A stretch of 15,041 bases of DNA from Janthinobacterium lividum (GTDB lineage Bacteria; Pseudomonadota; Gammaproteobacteria; Burkholderiales; Burkholderiaceae_D). Both the position numbers and the translations under genes were made by a program. The stretch spans positions 1-15,041 of the forward strand of contig CAMBDR010000030.1 in the NCBI GenBank assembly GCA_945864765.1, given 5' to 3'. Position 1 is the first letter of the stretch. The number at the start of each line of letters is the position of its first letter. Below are positions 1 to 5,873 of the stretch, one piece after another. The notes under the pieces are model-generated. The model did not search any database and was not told the origin of the DNA. It saw only the letters and a list, made by a program, of their open reading frames with translations.

Positions 1-2
1 AT

Positions 3-800
3 GCCCTGCACCGTGCAGGGCTAGCTGCCCCGCGCCAATACGCGCTGTGTAATGATGAAAACGTGATTGGGCGCGCTTTTTTCATCATGGATTTTGTCGC
101 AGGCCGGGTGATGTGGGATCAAGCCTTGCCGGATATGAGTAATGCAGAACGTGCGGCAATTTATGATGAAATGAATCGCGTTATCGCGCAGTTGCACAGT
201 GTTGATTTTGCTGCCATCGGTTTATCTGATTATGGCAAACCGGGCAATTATTTTGCCCGTCAGATTGAGCGCTGGACGCGCCAATACCGGGCCTCGGAAA
301 CTGAAACCATCGAAGCGATGGATCAATTGATTGCGTGGCTACCACAACACATTCCTGCGGGTGACGACACCTCGATTGTGCATGGCGATTTCCGCCTCGA
401 CAATATGATTTTTCACCCAACCGAGCCGAAGATCTTGGCAATTTTGGATTGGGAACTCTCGACATTGGGCCATCCGCTGGCTGATTTTGCCTACCATTGC
501 ATGAGTTGGCATATTGAGCCGGGCCAATTTCGTGGCATTGCCGGCCTCGATCACGCGGCTTTGGGCATTCCTTCAGAGCAAGCGTATATTGCGCGTTATT
601 GCGAGCGCACCGGGCGGCATATTGAGCCTAACGATTTCAATTTTTACCTCTCCTACAATATGTTCCGCCTGGCGGGCATTCTGCAAGGGATTATGAAACG
701 CTATGTGGATGGGACGGCATCAAGCGAACAAGCCTTGGGCGCAGGTAAGGCAACCCGCATGATGGCGGAAAAAGCTTGGCATTACGCCAATAAAGTATAA
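3..800 (+). CDS. APH-family phosphotransferase, probable acyl-CoA hydroxyl kinase (5' end cut by window edge)
   Basis: The reading frame is open from base 3, with no start needed inside the window. The residues before the first internal start (about ALHRAGLAAPRQYALCNDEN) match the expected N-lobe, so the gene begins upstream and is partial. Kinase-like aminoglycoside/choline phosphotransferase fold: catalytic HGDFRLDN (His at 381-383, Asp at 387-389, Asn at 402-404) and the metal-binding DWE (Asp at 448-450), then a helical C-lobe with LADFAYH. Proteins of this type are fused to an acyl-CoA dehydrogenase in mammalian ACAD10/ACAD11 and stand next to one in bacterial levulinate operons (LvaA), where the kinase phosphorylates the 4-hydroxyl of a 4-hydroxyacyl-CoA. 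The next gene starts 26 nt downstream on the same strand and is an ACAD10/11-like dehydrogenase, which supports that role. The exact substrate is inferred. It is less likely to be an antibiotic kinase. Confidence 0.88.
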   Translation, partial: ALHRAGLAAPRQYALCNDENVIGRAFFIMDFVAGRVMWDQALPDMSNAERAAIYDEMNRVIAQLHSVDFAAIGLSDYGKPGNYFARQIERWTRQYRASETETIEAMDQLIAWLPQHIPAGDDTSIVHGDFRLDNMIFHPTEPKILAILDWELSTLGHPLADFAYHCMSWHIEPGQFRGIAGLDHAALGIPSEQAYIARYCERTGRHIEPNDFNFYLSYNMFRLAGILQGIMKRYVDGTASSEQALGAGKATRMMAEKAWHYANKV

Positions 801-826
801 GCACCTCTTTTTGAATCGGACGAATT

Positions 827-2086
827 ATGGATTTCAATTATTCAGAGCGCTGCCAGGCCATGCAGCAAACCTTGCTGCAATTTATGGCGCAGCATATTTA
901 CCCGAATGAACGTGCTTTCCATGCTGAAATTGAAAGCAATGGGCGCGACAAAGGCAATCGTTGGTTGCCCACCACGTTAATCGAATCGCTCAAGCCCTTG
1001 GCGCGTGAACAAGGCTTGTGGAATTTATTTTTACCCCGCTCCGAGCGCGCGCCCGAAGGCTTATCCAACCTCGATTACGCACCTTTATGCGAAATCATGG
1101 GGCGGGTGCCTTGGGCTTCCGAAGTATTCAATTGTTCCGCGCCTGATACTGGCAATATGGAGACATTCGAGCGCTATGGCACGGAAGAACATAAACGCAC
1201 CTGGCTTGACCCTTTATTACGCGGTGAAATTCGCTCCGCTTTTGCCATGACGGAGCCGGGTGTGGCCTCGTCGGATGCGACCAATATCGAAACCCGGATC
1301 GAGCGGCGTGGCGATAATTATGTGATCAATGGGCGCAAGTGGTGGATTTCCGGCGCGGCTGATCCGCGTTGCAAGGTGTTTATTGTGATGGGTAAAACCG
1401 ACCTCGAAGCGCCGCGCCATGCGCAGCAATCGATGATTGTGGTGCCAGCGGGAACGCCCGGCTTGCACATCAAACGCGCGCTGCCGGTCTTTGGTTATGA
1501 TGATGCGCCGCATGGCCATTGTGAACTGTTGTTTGAAGATGTGACGGTGCCGGCCTCGGCGATTTTAATGGGTGAAGGCAAGGGTTTTGCGATTGCGCAG
1601 GGGCGTCTCGGGCCAGGGCGCATCCACCACTGCATGCGCACCATTGGCGTGGCTGAGCGCGCGCTGGAACTGATGTGCCAACGCTTGCAAACCCGGGTGG
1701 CGTTTGGCAAAACGCTGTCCGAGCAAGGCGTGTGGCGCGAGCGGATTGCCGAAGCACGGATTCAAATTGATTGCGCCCGTTTGCTCACGCTAAAAGCCGC
1801 GTCGATGATGGATACGGTGGGCAATAAAGGCGCGCAGGCGGAAATTGCGATGATCAAGGTTCTGGCCCCGAATGTGGCGCAGCAAGTGTTGGATTGGGCG
1901 ATTCAGGCACATGGTGCGGCGGGGGTGTCGGATGAATTCCCGCTGGCGTATCAGTGGGCGGGCAACCGCACGCTACGGCTGGCCGATGGGCCGGATGAAG
2001 TACATCGTAATGCGATTGCCAAGCTGGAATTGGCCAAGCATGGCAAGATGAATGAAGATTTGAGTTTGCCAATTACGCGTAGCTAA
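827..2086 (+). CDS. Acyl-CoA dehydrogenase, ACAD10/11-like (LvaC-like)
   Basis: Cytoplasmic FAD enzyme of 419 residues. The N-terminal helical domain spans about 1-130. The beta domain carries FAMTEPGVASSD (about 138-150) and NGRKWWISG (168-176). The C-terminal helical domain has GPGRIHH (262-268), a VAFGK motif (about 291-295) and a QAHGAAGVSDEFPL flavin/dimer motif (about 360-373). At the place where medium-chain dehydrogenases have the catalytic Glu (YEG), this protein has RLADGPDEVH, putting Asp387 there. That is the pattern I associate with ACAD10/11. With the kinase gene just upstream it probably eliminates phosphate from, or oxidises, a 4-phosphoacyl-CoA so that a hydroxy fatty acid can enter beta-oxidation. 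The start at 827 begins with the usual MDFNYSE; the ribosome-binding site is weak (CGGACGAATT). A simple straight-chain or branched-chain acyl-CoA dehydrogenase remains possible. Confidence 0.9.
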   Translation: MDFNYSERCQAMQQTLLQFMAQHIYPNERAFHAEIESNGRDKGNRWLPTTLIESLKPLAREQGLWNLFLPRSERAPEGLSNLDYAPLCEIMGRVPWASEVFNCSAPDTGNMETFERYGTEEHKRTWLDPLLRGEIRSAFAMTEPGVASSDATNIETRIERRGDNYVINGRKWWISGAADPRCKVFIVMGKTDLEAPRHAQQSMIVVPAGTPGLHIKRALPVFGYDDAPHGHCELLFEDVTVPASAILMGEGKGFAIAQGRLGPGRIHHCMRTIGVAERALELMCQRLQTRVAFGKTLSEQGVWRERIAEARIQIDCARLLTLKAASMMDTVGNKGAQAEIAMIKVLAPNVAQQVLDWAIQAHGAAGVSDEFPLAYQWAGNRTLRLADGPDEVHRNAIAKLELAKHGKMNEDLSLPITRS

Positions 2087-2106
2087 ATTACAGGGTAGCC
2101 GCACTC

Positions 2107-2375
2107 ATGGCCAGAGAAACATTCTCAATTGCATGGTGGAATACCAGTCTGGCCCCTGGTGCGCAAAGCCGCGCAAGCACGGCGCAAAGAGACATTGCTT
2201 GCGCCGTGAATGACCTGATGACCCAAACCCTGCAAAAAGATTTAAATGGCGTTTAGTTTTAGTTGAACCCTATGGCAATATTCTGTACGATGATAGCCTC
2301 TTGTAACTGGTGAAAGATCACGATCAAATATTTGATCATTTGCCAGTCATGGCAGAAATGGAAAAGGTGAGCTAA
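2107..2375 (+). pseudogene. Relic of an endonuclease/exonuclease/phosphatase (EEP)-family gene
   Basis: Frame 1 gives a 49-codon reading frame from ATG 2107 to TAG 2254-2256 that starts like an EEP nuclease N-terminus (FSIAWWNTSLAPG; the WN is the conserved start of the metal-binding sheet). A different frame then reads RFKWRLVLVEPYGNILYDD and meets a TAA at 2304-2306. Beyond that stop the same frame reads DQIFDHLPVMAEMEKVS to TAA 2373-2375. DHLPV is the conserved EEP C-terminal catalytic motif (normally SDHxPV). The ends of the family are therefore present while most of the usual 250-300 residue middle is missing. I read this as an internally deleted, frame-shifted pseudogene. Its last stop abuts the ATG of the next gene (2376), so the two may once have been translationally coupled. 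Family assignment is from motif memory and is moderate; two short unrelated peptides is the alternative. Confidence 0.5.
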
Positions 2376-2807
2376 ATGGTAGATTTCGTTAAATTTTTAC
2401 AAATTGGCATCAATGCAGCAGGTATCGCAGAAAAAAACAAGAATGAAATTTCTGCCGTATTTGAAGAATTGAATCGCCAACTGAGTACTGGCCTCGGCGG
2501 GCAAATTCAAATCATGGCCAATTCTTTGGATAGTGATGCAAATCAAGTCACCAGTAGCATTTTCACGCTACTTGGAAAAGATGCCATTTTTGCTTTCAAC
2601 CCACAACAAAGCGATAAAGCGCCGGAAAAGTTGGCGCGCTGGCGTATGAGTGCCAATGGCTACCCATGCCGAATCATTTTGCAAGATCAGGAAGTGTCGT
2701 GCGAAGACCGCGCAGCATTGGAACAAACCTTGCAAACCATGCTGGCAAGCCCCGATGTTGGTAAGAAAATCGCACGTTTGATGGACGCTGAACTTTCGCT
2801 GCCCTGA
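2376..2807 (+). CDS. Hypothetical protein, 143 residues
   Basis: I do not recognise this family. The ATG is preceded by a good ribosome-binding site (AAGGTG, about 6 nt upstream) and directly follows the last stop of the nuclease relic. The protein is soluble-looking, with no signal peptide or membrane segment. It has an N-terminal helical part (about 1-45), a central part around residues 60-105 that looks alpha/beta (FTLLGKDAIFAF, YPCRIILQDQEVSC), two cysteines (98 and 109), and a C-terminal helical pair (about 110-138). The clean frame and ordinary composition suggest it is still under selection, unlike its upstream neighbour. Position suggests it was the second gene of a pair with the nuclease. 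An antitoxin, immunity or accessory role is only a guess. It converges on the minus-strand MaoC gene, leaving 55 nt between them. Confidence 0.65.
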   Translation: MVDFVKFLQIGINAAGIAEKNKNEISAVFEELNRQLSTGLGGQIQIMANSLDSDANQVTSSIFTLLGKDAIFAFNPQQSDKAPEKLARWRMSANGYPCRIILQDQEVSCEDRAALEQTLQTMLASPDVGKKIARLMDAELSLP

Positions 2808-2828
2808 TGCCATCAGACCAGAGAATGA

Positions 2829-2899
2829 ATAACGGCGGGCAATTAACGCCATCGCACAAAGGTCAATAACGCCGGGTAATTAACTCCGCCACACAAACA
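2829..2899. repeat. Imperfect direct repeat duplicating the 3' end of the MaoC gene
   Basis: The last codons of the MaoC gene (about 2866-2899, just before its stop at 2863-2865) recur 37 bp further downstream at 2829-2862. About 27 of 34 positions are identical by hand alignment and no gap is needed. On the minus strand the gene copy reads CVAELITRRY and the downstream copy reads CAMALIARRY, so the similarity shows at codon level too, although the second copy lies beyond the stop and in another frame. It could be a small tandem duplication or the last remnant of a second hydratase gene. Confidence 0.6.
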
Positions 2900-3315
2900 G
2901 GCTTGTCCACCCCTTCCGCTTCCATCGTCAACAACCACGTCACTTGCGCCCCATCAGTAATGTCTTCCACCGCCTGCACCTGCAGACGCGCGCGAAGGCG
3001 GCTGCCCACCAACACGGGCGAGGGAAAACGTACCTTGTTCAAGCCATAATTGAGCGCCATTTTCACATCGGCCATATTCACGCTTTGCTCCAGAAACTGC
3101 GGAATCAGCGAGAGCGTTAAAAAGCCATGGGCGATGGTGCCGCCAAAAGGTGATTCACGCTGGCTACGTTCGACATCGGTATGTATCCATTGATGGTCGC
3201 CCGTCGCCTGGGCGAATAAATTCACCCGTTCTTGCTCCAATACCAGCCAATCCGTCAGGGCAACTTCTTGCCCCACCAAACTCTTCAATTCATCCAAGGT
3301 TTGAATTACACGCAT
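2863..3315 (-). CDS. MaoC-type (R)-specific enoyl-CoA hydratase
   Basis: Single hot-dog domain enzyme of 150 residues, the usual length for NodN/PhaJ-like MaoC proteins. The hydratase-2 motif is complete: FAQATGDHQWIHTD (34-47) with catalytic Asp40 and His45, followed by SPFGGTIAHGFLTLSL (55-70). It hydrates a trans-2-enoyl-CoA to the (R)-3-hydroxyacyl-CoA, normally as a cytoplasmic homodimer. It is the last gene of a three-gene minus-strand operon: its ATG begins 2 nt after the stop of the small ACAD subunit, with an AGGA ribosome-binding site inside the end of that gene. It would accept the enoyl-CoA made by the dehydrogenase pair upstream. Which acyl chain is used cannot be read from the sequence. 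Dehydration in the reverse direction is possible. Its 3' end is partly duplicated just downstream. Confidence 0.88.
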   Translation of the reverse strand: MRVIQTLDELKSLVGQEVALTDWLVLEQERVNLFAQATGDHQWIHTDVERSQRESPFGGTIAHGFLTLSLIPQFLEQSVNMADVKMALNYGLNKVRFPSPVLVGSRLRARLQVQAVEDITDGAQVTWLLTMEAEGVDKPVCVAELITRRY

Positions 3316-3317
3316 GC

Positions 3318-4463
3318 CTATTCCTGTTCAAACTGCGGCTGAAAACGCGGTTGCGCAATAAAGCGCGCCAAATGATGATCGGTATCGCCCAAATTGAGTT
3401 CGATCAGAGTCAGCCGTTTGAAATAATGCGAGGCCGCCAATTCATCGGTCACGCCAATGCCGCCGTGCAATTGCACCGCCTGCTGCCCCAAAAATTTAGC
3501 CGCCTTCCCCACCCTCACCTTGGCCGCAGAGACCACGCTGCGCCGCTCGACCGGATCAGGACTATCGACTTTCACCGCCGCCAAATACGCCATCGAGCGC
3601 GCCTGTTCGAGTTCCATAAACATATCAGCCATGCGATGCTGCAAAGCCTGGAATTTGGCAATCGGCACACCAAACTGCTGCCGCGTTTTAACATATTCCA
3701 GCGTCGCCGCCTGCAGCGCTTCCATCGCACCAATCGCTTCGGCACACAGCAAACTGACACCATAATCGGCAACGGCTTCCAAGACATCCCAACCACCAGG
3801 CAATAATGCGGTGGCGGGCAGGGCCACATCTTTGAAGGTGATATCTGCCGCGCGCTGTCCATCCAGGGTGCGGTAACTACGCAAACTGATGCCAGGGCTG
3901 TTGGCAGGCACCAGGAATAAGGCGATACCGTCCACGTCCCGCGCATTGCCGTGCGTGCGCGCCGAAACGATGAATTGATTGGCCGCCGCCGCATGCAAGA
4001 CCACGGTTTTTTCACCGTTCAAGACAAAACCGCCACTGTCGGACGTACCAGTCGCCATGGTGGTGATATTGTTCAATTCGTGGCGCGCCTGACGTTCACC
4101 CAGGGCACAGGCCAATTTCAATTCGCCCGTTGCCACTTGCTCCAGCAAGGCTTCATGGCCGCCAGCACGCTTTAAAAATTCCGCACCCAATAATGTCGGC
4201 AGCACTGGCTCAATCACCAAACCGCGCCCAATTTCCTGCATCACGACCAACATATCCACGGCATTGCCGTCAAAGCCGCCCTGTGCTTCTGGAATCGGCA
4301 AAGCCAACACACCTAATTCCACCAAACTGGCCCACGCCGCATCGGACACGCCGGATTCGGAATGGATAATCTTTTTACGCTGCTCAAAATCATAATCCTT
4401 GGCGGCCCAACGGCGAATTGCTTCGGCAAACTGTTGCTGTTCCTGGTTAAAATTAAAATCCAT
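3318..4463 (-). CDS. Acyl-CoA dehydrogenase, small (PimD-like, probably non-catalytic) subunit
   Basis: Protein of 381 residues with the acyl-CoA dehydrogenase fold: N-terminal MDFNFNQEQQQFAEAIRRWA, a central NGEKTVVLHAA stretch, RQQFGVPIAKFQALQHRMADM and QAVQLHGGIGVTDELAASHY near the C-terminus. It ends LIELNLGDTDHHLARF and has no YEG-type catalytic Glu; that place is occupied by the LNLGDTDHHL type of tail. This is the pattern of the small partner in two-gene dehydrogenases such as those annotated as pimeloyl-CoA dehydrogenase small subunit, or the actinobacterial steroid side-chain enzymes. The ATG lies 10 nt after the stop of the large-subunit gene, and the AAGGAG ribosome-binding site overlaps that stop. 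This suggests coupled translation and equal amounts of the two chains. The substrate is unknown. Confidence 0.87.
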   Translation of the reverse strand: MDFNFNQEQQQFAEAIRRWAAKDYDFEQRKKIIHSESGVSDAAWASLVELGVLALPIPEAQGGFDGNAVDMLVVMQEIGRGLVIEPVLPTLLGAEFLKRAGGHEALLEQVATGELKLACALGERQARHELNNITTMATGTSDSGGFVLNGEKTVVLHAAAANQFIVSARTHGNARDVDGIALFLVPANSPGISLRSYRTLDGQRAADITFKDVALPATALLPGGWDVLEAVADYGVSLLCAEAIGAMEALQAATLEYVKTRQQFGVPIAKFQALQHRMADMFMELEQARSMAYLAAVKVDSPDPVERRSVVSAAKVRVGKAAKFLGQQAVQLHGGIGVTDELAASHYFKRLTLIELNLGDTDHHLARFIAQPRFQPQFEQE

Positions 4464-4473
4464 TGCGCGCTCC

Positions 4474-5685
4474 TTACAGACCCAAAATCATTTGGGTAAT
4501 GATGTTTTTTTGAATTTCGTTGGAGCCGCCATAAATCGAGGCTTTACGATAATTGACGTAGTATGGGGCCAAGGGTGCGGCGTCATCATTGCCAAACACG
4601 CTGTGCTCAGTTTCACCTTCCAGATACGCCGGATCAAACGGCATGCCATACGGCCCCACGGCTTCCACCATTAACTCGGTCAGCGCCTGTTGCACTTCGG
4701 TGCCCTTTATTTTTAACAGTGACGCTTCCGGGCCGGGTCCACGGCCAGATGATTCGTAAGACAATACCCGCAATACCGTCATTTCCAGCGCCATCATTTC
4801 AATTTCCAGCGAAGCGACCTTGGCAGCAAACAAGGCATCGTCCAATAAAGGCAAGCCATTTTTTAACTGCGCCTTGGCCAGACGCTTCAAAAACTTCATC
4901 TCGGTTTTGGCACGCCCAATCGCCGCAATATTGGTGCGCTCATGCCCCAATAAATATTTGGCGTAAGTCCAGCCTTTGTTTTCTTGACCAACCAAATTGG
5001 TAAGCGGTACTTTGACATCATCAAAAAACACTTCATTGACTTCGTGCTCTTCGTCCAACATGATGATGGGTCGCACCGTAATGCCGGGGCTATGCATATC
5101 GATCAATAAAAAGGAAATGCCTTCCTGCTTGCGCACGCCGCTGTCGGTACGCACCAGACAAAAAATCATGTCGGCATGTTGTGCCAGGGTGGTCCAAGTT
5201 TTTTGCCCGTTGACGCGATAATATTCTTCGCCATTGTCATCGCGCACGCGCTCGGCACGGGTTTTCAGCGAAGCCAGATCCGAACCGGAACCGGGTTCAG
5301 AATAACCTTGGCACCACCAGTCGTCACAACTCAGGATACGCGGCAAATAATAGCGTTTTTGCTCGTCGTTGGCAAACGCCATAATCACTGGCCCCACCAT
5401 GCCCACGCCAAAAGGCATGATGGCCGGCGTACCCGCATTGGCGCACTCTTCTTCCCAAATATGGCGCTGCACCGGATTCCAGCCCGTGCCACCATATTCC
5501 ACGGGCCAATTGGTGCCAACCCAGCCTTGCTGATGCAAAATCTTGTGCCAACGCACGTAATCCTGTTTGGTCATACGCTTGTGCGAACGTACCTTTTGTT
5601 GCAAGTCTGCGGGCAAATTCGCATCCAAAAAAGCCCGCACTTGGCTGCGAAATGCCAAATCCTGCTCCGAATAATTCAAATCCAT
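4474..5685 (-). CDS. Acyl-CoA dehydrogenase, large (PimC-like) subunit
   Basis: Protein of 403 residues. It shows QGWVGTNWPVEYGGTGW (53-69), the flavin motif YSEPGSGSDLASL (128-140), NGQKTWTT (159-166) and a C-terminal IYGGSNEIQKNII. The usual YEG Glu is Gly here (YGG, 385-387). Glu249 in LLGHERTN falls where isovaleryl-CoA and long-chain enzymes, and the ChsE4-type large subunits, carry their base, so it is the likely catalytic residue. First gene of the operon with the small subunit and the MaoC hydratase. The start at 5685 is preceded by GGGAG at 6-10 nt. The pair is typically annotated as pimeloyl-CoA dehydrogenase. The same architecture is used on sterol side chains and other bulky or dicarboxylic acyl-CoAs, so the substrate is open. 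Confidence 0.88.
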   Translation of the reverse strand: MDLNYSEQDLAFRSQVRAFLDANLPADLQQKVRSHKRMTKQDYVRWHKILHQQGWVGTNWPVEYGGTGWNPVQRHIWEEECANAGTPAIMPFGVGMVGPVIMAFANDEQKRYYLPRILSCDDWWCQGYSEPGSGSDLASLKTRAERVRDDNGEEYYRVNGQKTWTTLAQHADMIFCLVRTDSGVRKQEGISFLLIDMHSPGITVRPIIMLDEEHEVNEVFFDDVKVPLTNLVGQENKGWTYAKYLLGHERTNIAAIGRAKTEMKFLKRLAKAQLKNGLPLLDDALFAAKVASLEIEMMALEMTVLRVLSYESSGRGPGPEASLLKIKGTEVQQALTELMVEAVGPYGMPFDPAYLEGETEHSVFGNDDAAPLAPYYVNYRKASIYGGSNEIQKNIITQMILGL

Positions 5686-5735
5686 AGCATCTCCCTGTTC
5701 TTTATTCTTTCAAGCTACCACCAGCGGATAAAAAA

Positions 5736-5808
5736 GCACGATCGTGCGCAGCGATTGTACAGCAGAAACAAATCCTGTGTACAGCGTTTATTCAGGCCGT
5801 TTATTCAG
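5736..5808. promoter_or_regulatory. Candidate operator region of the ACAD-MaoC operon: palindrome and two direct-repeat pairs
   Basis: Three signals lie within 75 bp upstream of the large ACAD gene. GCACGATCGTGC at 5736-5747 is a perfect 12-bp palindrome, about 50 bp before the ATG. TGTACAG occurs at 5756-5762 and 5778-5784, spaced 22 bp (about two helical turns). CGTTTATTCAG occurs at 5785-5795 and 5798-5808, spaced 13 bp. Acyl-CoA operons are commonly controlled by TetR- or GntR-type repressors that bind palindromes, so the palindrome is a candidate operator. I cannot match it to a known regulator consensus, and no convincing -10/-35 pair is visible. Confidence 0.35.
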
Positions 5809-5820
5809 CCCGCCCCCCAA

Positions 5821-5865
5821 CAAGATCAGCAAGATCAGCAAGATCAGCAAGATCAACAAAATCAG
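5821..5865. repeat. Five-copy 9-bp tandem repeat (CAAGATCAG)
   Basis: Three exact copies of CAAGATCAG (5821-5847) are followed by CAAGATCAA (5848-5856) and CAAAATCAG (5857-5865). The array fills the gap between the end of egtB (stop 5874-5876) and the ACAD operon promoter region. Four units contain GATC. The unit length is a multiple of three, so it has no stop in some frames, but it lies in no credible gene. It is a microsatellite-type tract that could vary in copy number by slippage. Confidence 0.9.
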
Positions 5866-5873
5866 TATTTCAC

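Noticed and set aside
2805..2817. Terminator after the 143-residue gene (CTGAT-GCC-ATCAG)
   Set aside because: Only a five-pair stem, partly within the stop codon region, with no T-tract after it.
3150..3806. Long plus-strand open frame (218 residues) opposite the MaoC and small ACAD genes
   Set aside because: It spans two well-supported minus-strand genes, is rich in Arg/His/Pro as expected for an antisense shadow, and shows no domain.
5821..5865. CRISPR-like repeats
   Set aside because: Units are 9 bp with no spacers between them, so it is a simple tandem repeat.
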